Of a DNA stretch of 64,000 nt, positions 24,635 through 35,084 are shown piece by piece. The translations under genes were made by a program, and so were the position numbers. Under the pieces are notes generated by a model. The model was not told the DNA's origin, searched no databases, and worked only from the letters and a program-made list of their open reading frames with translations. Position 1 is the first letter of the stretch. Every line of letters starts with the position of its first letter. Origin of the DNA: Axinella damicornis (lineage: Eukaryota; Porifera; Demospongiae; Axinellida; Axinellidae); contig OZ007513.1 of NCBI GenBank assembly GCA_963931865.1, forward strand, positions 4,504,098-4,568,097, read 5' to 3'.

Positions 24635-25039
24635 ACCTATTGGTTGCATGGAGTATTGTGGCAACGTCCTCGCATCCAGTGCTGTGCCACATGCTGTGGG
24701 GAGAGAGAAAGAAGAGACCGTCTTTAAACACTGGGAGTGGCACACCGGAATATATGCAGCAAGGGGGATATGAATTACTCCCCTCTCCCTCCCAGTCAGG
24801 ATTCTGATCCCAATAATAGACTCCATGCACTCCTGGGGATCCCTACACTTCTGAATCATGCACAGGTGAGTACACAATAACAGAGTGTTTACAGGCTTCC
24901 AACTAGAGCTCACAATATTCACAGTTCAATTAGTTGCTATGGGGAAGGATAGAAGCCCTCCTAATGGGACACATTGAACTCAAGCAACTCAAGCTAACAC
25001 ACTCAGTACATTCTGCAAACCTATTGGTTGTATGGAGTA

Positions 25040-25330
25040 CCGTAGTCGGGCGTTATTAGGCGCATCTCACTTATAGGCACATATTCACTGTTAGGCGCAG
25101 GTTCAACTCTCGTCCCAGGTACTCGCTGTTAAGTGCTGCAGTCTTCTTCCAGAAACTCTGCCATTTTCGATCCTACGGAGTGGAAAAAGCTATGATTCTA
25201 ATTGAAGCGCACTTCCTATTTGAGGAATGTCATTATTAAAATATTCGTTACTAGGCGCACCTCGCTTATAGGCGCATATTTCCTTCCTGTGGAGTTATAG
25301 GCGCATGCGCCTAATAACACGCGACTACGG
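25040..25330. mobile_element. 291-bp MITE, TA target, GGCGCA-rich
   Basis: The ends are CCGTAGTCGGGCGTTATTAG and the complement of CCGTAGTCGCGTGTTATTAG, flanked by TA. The uninterrupted site (GGAGTATTGTGG) survives in the neighbouring unit at 24650, so the exact boundaries and the TA duplication can be read. Inside, TTATAGGCGCATATT recurs. Likely Tc1/mariner-like and non-autonomous. Confidence 0.85.
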
Positions 25331-25633
25331 TATTGTGGTAATGTCCTCACATCTAGTGCTGTGCCACATGCTGTGTAGACACAAAGAGTGGCACACTGGA
25401 ATATGTGCCGCAAGGGGATACGGAATTACTCCCCTCTCCCTCCCAGTCAGGATTTTCATCCCAGTAACAGCTTCATGCATGTACTCATGCAGTACCCCGT
25501 GGATCCCTACACTTCAGTCTCATATGCCAGTTTACCTGATGAACCAAGGCTAACCTCCCCTTTGGGTACGTACATGAACAGCAGAATGTTTACAGGCAGA
25601 GCCCACAATATTCACGTTTCAATTAGTTGCTAC

Positions 25634-25659
25634 GGGGGGGGGGGGGGGGGGGGGGGGGG
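25634..25659. repeat. 26-nt poly-G tract
   Basis: Uninterrupted G run inside the third array unit, where the other units have only GGGGAAAG. Confidence 0.95.
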
Positions 25660-26050
25660 AGATAGAAGCCCTCCCAATGGGACTTGAATCCACTGCCCAA
25701 TTTGGGCTCCAGCGGTTATTGTACACACTCTTTTGTACACACTCTTGGGTGCCATTCTAGTGTACCTCAGTTAGACTGCATGGCTAGTGTGTTGAAAGCC
25801 AGAGGTAGAGTACCTTTAGCTCAACCCACGATTTCAGGTCAGAGTGTGTCTCCCATTAAGTAACTGCTAAGGAGCATCAACATCAGGTGACTAATGCTTG
25901 AATGCTGCCCTCTCACTGAGCTCAAACCTCTCTGAGCAATATGCAGGAGACTCAGAACTCAGAGAGGTTGTCCATATTCTAAGGCTAGTTATTGAAACTA
26001 TCTCTTGGTTTGGAGGAGGATGGACTTACTTGACCAATTAGGGCCTAACC

Positions 26051-26072
26051 TAGCCTCCAGGGAACGAGGCTA
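26051..26072. mobile_element. Minimal 22-bp TAGCCTC...GAGGCTA element
   Basis: Only the two ends TAGCCTC and GAGGCTA remain, with eight bases between them. Identical 9-mers GGCCTAACC lie on both sides (26042-26050 and 26073-26081). Either a near-complete internal deletion or a minimal end-to-end remnant of the TAGCCTCG family. Confidence 0.75.
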
Positions 26073-26559
26073 GGCCTAACCCATGCTGCACACAGCAAAT
26101 AGCACTCCATCTTCTGGGGCTATTTGCTGTGCAGGTAGAGTCCCCTTACCGTTCGTCTAGTACCAGGGAGTAGCTTGTCTGCACGTACTCACCCTCCTTC
26201 TGCTTCCTGCCTTCATGCCAGCAACACAGACACAATCCGATTGCAGCCTCCATAATATCGCTCACAGAGTAGCAGTTGAAAGTGATGTGATGTTCTCCAC
26301 TCTGCACGTATGGAGGTAAGGAATACAGCCGGTCCATTGAGAACGTCCAAACACACATGCACACGGCCATGAGAAGTACATTCGTGGCTAGCTACTGCTA
26401 CACAGTGGGTCAGTACTGCTGAACACAACTTCTACACACAGCCTGACCCTGTCCCAGGTAATCTGGAATATGTTGTTTTCCTCTTGGAGGTGGGCGTGGC
26501 ATGGGAACAACATACACAGAGAGGATCCTACTTAGCCTTTAGTAGCACACTGTATGAGT

Positions 26560-27260
26560 ATAACGTTTTCCTATCTTGGCAATGGGATGCATGAACTGTA
26601 CCAGGGTTGACTGTGAAAGCCAGAAACATAGGAACATGGAATTCAACGCAGAATGGAAATACGCAATGCACAGGCTCGATCAACGAGTGCGGTTATGGCC
26701 ATACAGCTTCCAGGTACTGAGTACACACGTTTTAGCACCACAGCTCTCACTGAAAGCACTTCTTGTCTCTCAAACTGGACCAGACTTACACCTGTTTTGT
26801 ACCAGAATTGAAGAAGCCAGCTTCACAGTGGTGGCAGTTGGCCTTGTCCCCAGACCGCACCCACCTCCAGTGAGTAGCTGTTGTGTCCAGTACATGACAG
26901 TGCGGCTGGTGCGATGGTTGCTGTGTGTTCCTCCAACTCCAAAGCCATCATCAATCTGATTGAGGCCAAGTCTAGTGAACGCCAGTGGGCCACAATTGCA
27001 AAGTTGATTAGCTACTTGGGACCAGGACGGGCTTCCGCTTTTAGCTGACTGTTCGGACTACAGGTCTCAAGCTATTAAGTCTGGTCTACGCTACCACTAT
27101 CGAACTTCACCTTCGTACTTCCGTTCAGTGTTCCTGTGTTCTGGCTTTCGCAGTCACCCCTGTACCAGTGTTGATGTGCTGCAAGTTGATATAGACCTTG
27201 AACATCCAGCTACACTGTTCTGTACTGGACACAGCACTCACTGGGGACGGTGAAACTACA
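26560..27260 (+). pseudogene. Unrecognised coding-like region, frameshifted
   Basis: Coding-like stretches follow one another. At 26583-26712 is MGCMNCTRVDCESQKHRNME ending at a CAG|GTACTG donor. About 26885-27042 reads SSNSKAIINLIEAKSSERQW. After a one-base shift, 27042-27252 reads DCSDYRSQAIKSGLRYHYRT and ends ATLFCTGHSTHWGR before TGA. I do not recognise the family. The change of frame near 27040 suggests a decayed gene or transposon fragment. Confidence 0.35.
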
Positions 27261-27714
27261 GCACACTAGCTATGTACTACGCTACGTATTATGGGCTAGG
27301 AAAATGAGATTGCACCATTGCAATGTGCACTATTGTGATCAGCATGAACGGAGCATTCAGGTGATGTCCTTAATGTTACAACAAAGTCATTGATTCCATC
27401 TAGCCTTTGATCAAGAGTGATTTTTGGTAATCTTGTAAGGACCATTTTCAGGATCACTTGCTGATCACAGTGGCACAATCACTGTCCAGTGCTATCACTC
27501 CTCCATGCATCACATAACCACTCGTCCATACCAACACATCCTGATGCAACTGTACACACGCGTTCCGCCTTCTTTGAGGAGAGGGAGGGAGATGGAGGAG
27601 AGGGAGAGGGAGGAAGGAGAGAGACCCAGTTCATATCTCATTCACATTCACATACCTACATACAATGTTACTTTCCTTGGGTATCTTCGGCTTAATGGGA
27701 AAGGGATAGATCTA

Positions 27715-27860
27715 CTAGGCTGGGATAGATCTACTAGGCTGGGGTAGATCTACTAGGCTGGGGTAGATCTACCAGGCTGGGGTAGATCTACTAGGCTGGG
27801 GTAGATCTACTAGGCTCTACTAGGCTGGGGTAGATCTACTAGGCTGGGGTAGATCTACTA
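27715..27860. repeat. 19-bp minisatellite
   Basis: About eight copies of CTACTAGGCTGGGGTAGAT, running directly into the left end of the inverted-repeat element at 27859. Confidence 0.9.
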
Positions 27861-28660
27861 GGCTGGCGGTACCAGACCCAACTCACACGCGGAAGTAGGG
27901 TCTGGTGCACTTGCATACATAAATTTGAACTCCGTGGAATTTCGGCGGGATGAATCTGATTGGTTGATTGCTGTTCCATTACATATCTTTTCACGCAAGC
28001 ATGTGCACATCGCAAATTGGAGTGACAGAGAGATAGAGACAGCGATCAAAGAGACGTTCACCAAGCTTGGATGCCCCGCAGTGAATCCCGAGGAGCTGGA
28101 AGCTGTGAAGGAGTTTGTTAAAGGGAAAGACGTCTTTGTTTCTACGCTGTATGGCAGTGGAAAGTCCCTCTGCTACGGTAGTCTGCCACTTGTGTTCGAC
28201 TATTTGCACCCAGCAGTTCCACACCTATCGATGTCTACTGTTGTTGTGGTAAGCCCTCTGAAGGCACTCGTGCTGGATCAGGTAACATGTAAACATCTTG
28301 TACACACAGGGCCAGGTATGAGCTGCATTCTGGTGTGCCCTACTTCGCTGCATAATCGGTCCAAAGCTGCAGTAGTGCTCTCCGAGTTAGAACATTCCGT
28401 CGGTTCTTGCAATCATCGATCTGGCAGGAACAGAGTTGACAAGGATCGCAAGGTCTACTGCCTGCAGCTGTAGCCGTTTCAGTAGAAATTGAGCGCACAC
28501 ACTTCAGAGTTTTCTGGCACCTACTTGTTAATCAACACCTTCAATTATCACTCAGGAAACCTGTATACATCAGCGTATCCCATAAACAGTTTATGTATGC
28601 AAGTGCACCAGACACTACATGTACTTCCCGCGTGCGAGCTAGGGTCTGGCACCGAGACTA
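27859..28660. mobile_element. Inverted-repeat element carrying a RecQ-like fragment
   Basis: The left terminus (27859-27923) has GTACCAGACCC, CTCACACGCGGAAGTA and GTCTGGTGCACTTGCATACA. The right terminus, read on the minus strand from 28660, has TAGTCTCGGTGCCAGACCC, CTCGCACGCGGGAAGTA and GTCTGGTGCACTTGCATACA. The ends therefore match over about 65 bp. They resemble the TAGTCTCGTGCCCAGACCC end of the element at 18675. No target duplication can be read because the left side adjoins a minisatellite. Cargo is the helicase fragment at 27925-28473. Confidence 0.75.
27925..28473 (+). pseudogene. RecQ-like DNA helicase N-terminal fragment
   Basis: An open frame of 182 codons carries SF2 helicase motifs of the RecQ type. 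EAVKEFVKGKDVFVSTLYGS leads into the Walker A box (YGSGKSLCYGSLP, about residue 75), followed by motif Ia VVVVSPLKALVLDQV near residue 107. Family members normally continue through a DEAH box, motifs III-VI and an RQC region over 350 residues or more. None of that is here, so only the N-terminal part is present. The Walker A is unusual, with STLYGSGKS where RecQ has LPTGYGKS. A possible donor (CAG|GTAACA) follows DQV. It lies wholly between transposon ends. A genuine exon of a spliced, element-encoded helicase is the alternative to gene-fragment capture. Confidence 0.78.
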
Positions 28661-29189
28661 GGTTGGGATATGCTCATTGTGATCAGCATCAATGGAGCCT
28701 TCAAATGCCATCCACTTTGCTATAAGGCCCAACCTCAATCTAAAATTCAACAAATATCGTCACCTTTGGTTGAAGGGGAAAATGGTAATCATCATCACTA
28801 AGGATATCGATGATCACGATGGCACTCCTCAAGCAAAGTAAATGTGGGAGGGGGAGGGAGGGACGGTCTGGCAACTTAAGCAGGGTTCACCTGGTTACAC
28901 TCCTGGCATTTCCTACTGGAAGCAATAAAATACTAGTGGTGGGAACGGCCTGGGAATGAGGCTAGCCCATTTATGCCATAAAGGACAGATTTGGTCCTCC
29001 CAGTGCCAACCGAGACCTTTCTACAGCTGAGCCTATACACGGCATGCTGTTTGCACCCTTCAGGTGTTACTCTCACAAACAGACCTATTCCATAACCCGC
29101 TGATAGAATATACACACATACCTTCATCAAACGTCTTTGAATTATGCGACAGTCGTCTCTTTAGCAGATGCCCTCACATTTTAGTGCTG
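28661..29189. other. No gene recognised
   Basis: Contains a GCCTGGGAATGAGGCTAG remnant of the TAGCCTCG family at 28949-28967. No supported gene. Confidence 0.45.
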
Positions 29190-29640
29190 AGTGTGTGGGT
29201 GTGTGTATATGTGTGTGAGGATGTGATGGTGTGGGGTAATGCAAGTGTCCTTATGATTTCTGTACACCTTTGTGAGATGCATAGGTGCGAGGGGTGCATT
29301 GTGTGAGGAGTGCATGTGTGTGAGGAGTGCAAGTGTGGGAGGGCTGCATGTGTGTGAGGAGTGCATGTGTGTGAGATGCATGTGTGTGAGGGTGCATTGT
29401 GGGAGGAGTGCATGTGTGTGAGATGCATGTGTGTGAGATGCATGTGTGAGGAGTGCATGTGTGTGAGATGCATGTGTGTGAGATGCATGTGTGAGGAGTG
29501 CATGTGTGTGAGGAGTGCATGTGTGGTAGATGCATGTGTGAGGAGTGCATGTGTGTGAGGGTGCATTGTGTGTGAGGGCTGTATGTGTGGAGAAGTGGTG
29601 CACATAAGTGATTGTGTGAGGGATGCATGTGTGCGAGAGG
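29190..29640. repeat. GTGTGTGAGGAGTGCAT minisatellite
   Basis: Irregular tandem GCATGTGTGTGAGATGCATG / GTGAGGAGTGCAT units. All three minus frames give His/Thr-rich ORFs, which are artefacts. Confidence 0.9.
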
Positions 29641-29689
29641 CAACTTCATATCAGACAACACACTGCGACCCACTTTTTCAATGAGCCGT

Positions 29690-29801
29690 CGGGTCACAGA
29701 AACTCTTCCGACTCTCGGTGGACATGGCCCGCTGTGCTGTGTACCTACGGGAGATTGGAGAAGGGATATTTACACATTACGTCACAATTGTTGATGCTCA
29801 G
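29690..29801 (+). CDS. Candidate exon, unrecognised
   Basis: The frame KLFRLSVDMARCAVYLREIG continues to THYVTIVDAQ and ends exactly at a CAG|GTACGT donor (29801). Amino acid composition looks real, but no family is recognised and no adjoining exon was found. Confidence 0.3.
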
Positions 29802-30939
29802 GTACGTTATTTTGGCAAGAAACATTTGCACACCAATGTTAATACATGCAAACAAACATCAACCAACACACACAAAGCGCTAAACCAGGAGCTAAATTCA
29901 AGGAGTCCTTATTTCAGAACAGGTTTCAGACACCTGCAACTATCAAGTTGGGTGATTCGAATTACAATCAATTACAAAGTGTTACAATCATAGAGTCAGT
30001 AGACTCTATATGTAGGGATACGACAGACACACAATATCAGTTAATCCACTCCAGACTTATAAGCTTTCATAACCACATACAGTTCATCTTCGAGTGTTTT
30101 CATGACCAAACAGACTCCTCGCGATAAGGAACATCTAGATTCTATCTACATTGAGTTACAATAGAAGCACGGAAGTTCATACTCTGGCCCTCAGTCGCGT
30201 TTGTGGGAAAGGATGACAGTAGCAGGAGCTCACGACGACAAGGATGATCCTCCCAGAGTTCCAACGATAACGGGACTAGTTCCCAAGCGTCAGAAGCAAG
30301 AGACACTGTCTGATGAACTGGCCATAGGTATACCAAGGCAAGGACACCTACTGCCTAGGCGCCTGTGAGGTCATGGACTTCCGCTCTGTTACAGCAAATT
30401 TCAGCTTAAACATGCGCCTGCTGCTAAAAGAAATGACATTAATTTAATTTTTGTATGGTGTGTCAGAAAAGTGTGGACATGGTTTGTTGTAGATTTTGAG
30501 TAAGTCGAGAACTGTTCCATGATTGATTTGATCCATCCAAGTGTGCTATAAAATTGTAGCAGGATGTAGGACGGCTCGTTTCACTCGTAAAGCTGTAAAT
30601 ATGCAGTACCATGCTCGCTCTGGTTGATACAGTTTGCTATTTGAAGGGTATGCTACCTGAACTCTATTGAAGTGTCGGACCAGCCGCGGCGCGTTACACA
30701 ACGTCATGCACCCTGGTGGTGTAATACAGTGCATTATTGACAACCAATGTTTGAATAGTGTAGTCATCAAGTGCCGACATCCACAATACCGTAGAAGACT
30801 AGCTCTTCAGTTCTTAGAAGAAATGACGGATTAGGTATTTCCATGTCCTGAGCATTCCTACCTAACATACCAGATGTGGCAGGCAATATAATCTAGAAAC
30901 CAACAATATTGCAATCACTTGACAACTGAAATACGTATG

Positions 30940-31200
30940 TCACCATGCATCAGCAGCACACATGTCAATCCATTTTGTTTGCTGTGTAATGCCATCAATC
31001 ACTTCAGGAACCATTTGCAGATACCGTCTGGTACACCAGCCTTTTCAACATCAGTATTTTTACCGCCATCTATCATGGTGGCATTTCCGAAGTCAATTAG
31101 CACAATCTGGAGAACACTCCTGTCTCTGTCATGGAGTCTGCAACCACAACGTTACTGGCAGTTATGTCATCATGAAGTATGCCGACTTCTTCATGTAGGC
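30940..31200 (-). pseudogene. Protein kinase-like fragment
   Basis: On the minus strand the order of kinase motifs is kept. The catalytic loop GILHDDITASNVVV lies near 31150-31185, the DFG motif VLIDFGNATMI near 31070-31100 in another frame, and an APE-like VPEVIDGITQQTKWIDM near 30970-31012 in a further frame. Frameshifts separate the motifs, so this is a decayed copy. The loop has HDDIT where an active kinase has HxDhK, so the catalytic lysine is not conserved. Similar short HNDIK...DFGKA kinases are known from cnidarians and sponges (general knowledge). Confidence 0.6.
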
Positions 31201-31535
31201 CTAGTGTATTAGCATATTAGTGTATAAATATTTCAAGTATTTAAAGAAAAAGCTTTGGGAATCCCACATCCAGCTTCTAGCAAATCCGCCCATACTTGAA
31301 CATCAGTTCAGCCATTGACTTATACCTCGATCACGATGATGTGGACTGAACATTACTCTCAAGGATTGTTGTTTTCAGCTAGTGTTACCTTGAGGGTTTT
31401 GGCATTATCAAGCTGTATGGGTGAATCTTGTGCTGACTTTGATGTTGTCCATGTGGCTTGGTTCAAAGATTTGTATTTGTCAATAATACAATTGTGTGAA
31501 CTAATGGCTGTACTGACTGGTTGTCCCACCCCCAG

Positions 31536-31654
31536 AATCTGGTCGATCTGGCTGGCTCAGAGAGAACGGAGGCCAAGGAGGCAACATTTATCAAGAAATC
31601 TCTATTGCAGCTGGGCATCGTGATATCAAAGCTGCTAACAGCAAAGTGCTCAAG
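31536..31654 (+). pseudogene. Kinesin motor fragment (switch II exon)
   Basis: The segment reads NLVDLAGSERTEAKEATFIK and KSLLQLGIVISKLL, the kinesin switch II (DLAGSER) and following helix (IxKSLxxLGxVI). It begins after a good acceptor (CCCACCCCCAG) and ends at a CAAG|GTGAGC donor. Compared with ordinary kinesins several residues between LAGSER and the KSL helix are missing. No other motor exons adjoin, so it is a fragment or decayed exon. Confidence 0.7.
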
Positions 31655-32399
31655 GTGAGCTCATGGGAGCCTCGTTCCCAGGCTCTCGAATGTAGGATTG
31701 CTAATAAGTGGTTGAAGTTTGGTTAGTCATGGCTTTGCTGAGTGCACAAGCGGAGTCAGGAGCTGCAATGGAGGCCCCAGAAGTGTAGTCGGGAGGTCTG
31801 GGCTCGCTGCCTAAGCGACCATATGAGAAGGCAATCAGATGGTTCTATAGAAATTTACACTATTTTGAGATTTTTTCCTATAATTAAGGGGAAAAATAGT
31901 GTCCCCCCCACACTAAATGTTCCCTTCATACTAAGGGGAAAAATAGTGTCCCCCCACACTAACGTTTTGGGCACAGTTCCCTTACTACTAAGGGGAAAAA
32001 TAGTGTCCCCCTACACTAAATTCTCCCTTTATACTAAGGGAAAAACAGTGTACCCCACACTAAATTCTCCCTATATATGAAGGGGAAAAATAGTGTCCCC
32101 CTACACTAAATTCTCCCTTCATACTAAGGGAAAATATAGTGTCCCCCCACACTAAATTCTCCCTATATATGAAGGGGAAAAATAGTGTCCCCCTGCACTA
32201 AATTCTCCCTTTATACTAAGGGAAAAAATAGTGTCCCCCCACACTAAATTATTCATTGGGTATCTATTAGATCATGACATTGTTAAAGTGCATGCAGCTT
32301 ATAGTCTGGGCCAGACATCCTTTCAGTTTTGAAGTACGATCATGTATAGTAATGAGCAGACTTTCATCATAAGTGTTTGCATATACTACAGTCATGTCC

Positions 32400-32619
32400 A
32401 TGTCTATTTGCAGTGTTCGCAGACCCATGGCTCTCTTTTCCTCGAAAAAAAATAAACTGTTTTGGGGGTGTTGGTGCAGGTATTGTGGTACCATTCACCA
32501 CATTTGATGCACCTAGCCATGTTCGCTGACCGTCCTTCTGGGCCACTGGGCCACTGTCGCCACTGCATGAAGGCCGCAATCACTGCCATTGATCTGAACG
32601 TCAACATCCATGACCTCAA
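32400..32619 (-). pseudogene. PHD finger fragment inside transposon
   Basis: On the minus strand, ANMARCIKCGEWYHNTC, then TPKTVYFFSRKREPWVCEHC and a stop give the second half of a C4HC3 PHD finger. The CxxC..WYH..C and WVCxxC spacing is correct. The preceding cysteines lie in a shifted frame (CSGDSG). PHD fingers read histone H3 tails. Here the fragment lies wholly inside the inverted-repeat element, so it was probably captured. Confidence 0.75.
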
Positions 32620-32660
32620 ACATAATCTCCACTTCCTTGTAATGCATAATAGCAGCTACA

Positions 32661-32885
32661 TCAATGTGTGTCATTTCGCCTACTCAACAAATCAAGCATG
32701 TATGGCTACCTATCTGTACCAAGAGAAAACTTTATCAGAGGACCTTTGGGAGAAGAGCTGAGCCTGGACTTCTCCCCAGTTGTGGTGCTTTCAGATTTTG
32801 AGCTTTCAGGTGTATCTGCTCATACTAACCTGTAAATATAATACTTTTTTGAGTAGGTGAAATGACACACATTGATGTTAATTTA
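32661..32885. repeat. 29-bp inverted repeats around ~165 bp
   Basis: ACATCAATGTGTGTCATTTC and the following GCCTACTCA recur in inverted orientation near 32857-32885 with one mismatch. Right of it, GTAGGCAAAATG repeats three times (32888-32930). Possibly a small element nested in the 1.5-kb transposon. Confidence 0.6.
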
Positions 32886-33357
32886 GTAGGCAAAATGGGA
32901 GTAGGCAAAATGAGAGTAGGCGAAATGAGCCCAATTCTTCTTGACATTATAATAACTGGTTTTTCAACAACTAATTAAGGAAGTGTTAAAGTATTTTTGT
33001 TCAGGTTTGTTGGGTGTTAAATTTTTGCTCAGGTACTAAGTATAGAACAAGTACTATACTTAGTACATAGGGAGAATATAGTGTGGGGGACACTATTTTT
33101 CCCCTTCATATATAGGGAGAATTTAGTGTGGGGGGACACTATTTTTTCCCTTAGTATAAAGGGAGAATTTAGTGTAGGGGGACACTATTTTTCCCCTTAG
33201 TAGTGAGGGAACTGTGCCCAAAAGGTTAGTGTGGGGGGACACTATTTTTCCCCTTAGTATAAAGGGAACATTTAGTGTGGGGGGGACACTATTTTTCCCC
33301 TTAGTTATAGGGAAAAAAATCTAAACAGTGTAAACTTATATCTTTCCCAATCAGATG

Positions 33358-34195
33358 AGAGTTTTGTGGACTTGGCTGAATTCTGGCCAAAGACATTGAG
33401 AAGAAATTGCTGTTCGCAATCCAGCTCGAAGTACCCCCAGGTTTGCAGGCTTCAAGGATGATTCAAGCTGCAAGTACGTCATTTTTGTGGATGTACGTAT
33501 AGTGACTGAAACATGTTCCTTTTCCAATGCGCTTATGATATCATTTGCTTTGTTTTATGTACTTAATTGATATCCCAAGCAAGCTAGAGAGGTTTGCCTG
33601 TTCTTGCAAGAACTTGTTTTCATTGCCTTCAGTGACATGGGTTAGAATAATAGCAAATAAAATACGGTTAATTTTTAGGGTTACCTCAGTTTCAATTGAT
33701 GTATTTAAACACTTTTTTTGTAGTGCATGCATGCAGCCAACCCGATTTCATCATAATCATACTCATCATGTTCCAGCGTTTCTCAGTCGTCAGCATCACA
33801 AAGTGGGATGGTGTCTTTTGTCCGGGTGTTGGGGAAGGCACCTTCCTTTGCCCTTTTAGGAATCCCGGTCTATTGTCCTCTTGAGGAACTGCCTGCAATG
33901 TTGTTTGCACTTGAAAATCCAGAGGTGAAAGACAACAAAAATTTCCATGGGGAATTTAGGAAATGGGTGGCAACTTTCTATCCTTAATACCATCCATCTG
34001 TATACGTAAGTCAGTTCATCTGATCAACATACCACCCATACTCGTAAATGGCATAGCGTACGTATGTCATTTATCGTCCTTTAGGGTAGAACAGGGTATT
34101 GGTGCAGATCTGCCCCGGCTCAAGGGTACGAATCTTGGCACATATTCTGCACATGATTGAATCATCACAAATGTGACCTTAACTCACTCATAACA
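33358..34195. other. No gene recognised
   Basis: AT-richer sequence. No supported exon or repeat family. Confidence 0.4.
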
Positions 34196-34200
34196 TAAGC

Positions 34201-34449
34201 GAAGATCAGTGGGAAGACAATGTTTCTGCAGACCAAAGCCACGATTACCAGCTGTATCCCACAGAGACAGCTCCTCCTCGAGAGTACCAAGTTCCTCCTT
34301 CGGACAACTCTGCCAGTGATCCCCCTTCCAATCCTGCAAGCAACTCAGAAGACACCAGAGTGGTGTCTGTCAACCCAGCAGCATATCTTTTTGACAACAG
34401 AACAGTCACACTCTTCTTCGGTGACTATAATAGTACCAGAGTATTAAGT
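34201..34449 (+). CDS. Candidate terminal exon, unrecognised acidic/proline-rich protein
   Basis: After an AG acceptor the frame reads SEDQWEDNVSADQSHDYQLY, continues through PPREYQVPPSDNSASDPPSN and ends NRTVTLFFGDYNSTRVLS before TAA. It is open with convincing composition, but has no ATG and no recognised domain. It may be the last exon of a gene or a transposon tail. Downstream, AGTAGCGGCCAAATGCGCCC is repeated at about 34471 and 34512. Confidence 0.4.
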
Positions 34450-35084
34450 TAAGTTAACCCTTTGCACCCAGTAGCGGCCAAATGCGCCCATGTATTTACC
34501 TTACTTGTCTATTACACTCGGTAGCGGCCAAATGCGCCCGCAAGCAACGCATGGCCAACAGCACCGCATCACCGTGGCAACAGAGCCTTTTCAGTTATAT
34601 AACGGCCAACGGTGTAGGTAGTAGACTTCGGCAATATATGGAAGAGGCGTGTTCTATAGAGAATGTCCCAGATAATCAACAGTGAACTTACTGATGCGGC
34701 TGACCACGCCCTCACAATGATACACACCAGACATGCTAGTGATAGGTGCCCTTAACAAGGCGCAAGCAGCTGCAGAACACAATTGGAATTATTTACGCTG
34801 TTGCAAGGTTCAATACAACAGTGACTGTGGTGCATCAGTGTGTGTGCAAGTGTTTTTCAAGCTGTGAATGGCGCCTGGGAAGAATGCAAACCAAGAGTAA
34901 GAATGCCTTCACTCACCAACTGTCACCAGCTCACCAGATCGAAGGACAGTGTCGGACCTCTCCAAAACGAATCCATGCTGGAATGGACCAGCAGACACTT
35001 TGCTGCTGGCCCCACGTACGTAGCCCTACATTTCTCTCAAGTCTCACAGCATTCCTTGTGGTGTTAGCCTATCCCATCTCAGGA

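Larger units (their letters stand above)
23855..25760 (-). repeat. Tandem array of three ~370-bp tRNA-like repeat units
   Basis: Three units share TGTGGCAACGTCCTC, TGCCACATGCTGTG, GACCGTCTTT, ACTCCCCTCTCCCTCCCAGT and CACAATATTCACAGTTCAAT. The unit joint CCTATTGGTTGYATGGAGTA is visible at 24636 and 25020. Unit 2 follows unit 1 directly once the MITE at 24240-24634 is removed, and unit 3 is split by the MITE at 25040-25330. On the minus strand, GGGTTCAAGTCCCATTGGGA (near 24170) resembles a tRNA T arm / Pol III B box, so the unit may derive from a tRNA-type SINE. Long minus ORFs across the units are artefacts. Confidence 0.75.
31842..33347. mobile_element. 1.5-kb element with ~300-bp terminal repeats of tandem units
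   Basis: Both termini are built from tandem units of about 35-40 bp (AAGGGGAAAAATAGTGTCCC followed by CCACACTAAATTCTCCCT). They occupy about 31842-32255 on the left and 33055-33347 on the right in opposite orientation. Matching even includes a rare GGGCACAGTTCCCT variant in the third unit of both arms. CAATCAGATG flanks both sides (31832-31841 and 33348-33357), a 10-bp target duplication. The centre holds a PHD-finger gene fragment and a nested inverted repeat. Long structured terminal repeats, a 9-10-bp duplication and captured gene sequence suggest a Mutator-like element. Confidence 0.8.

Noticed and set aside
23681..24922. Similar minus ORFs that look like a conserved small protein family
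   Set aside because: Their similarity comes from copies of a non-coding tRNA-like repeat; frames break differently in each copy.
26146..26428. Minus-strand frame ending near a GAGG|GTGAGT donor
   Set aside because: Possible exon, but no homology, no partner exon and alternative frames equally open; left unannotated.
29174..29697. Three overlapping His/Thr-rich minus ORFs of about 140 residues
   Set aside because: Products of the GTGTGAG minisatellite, open in all frames.
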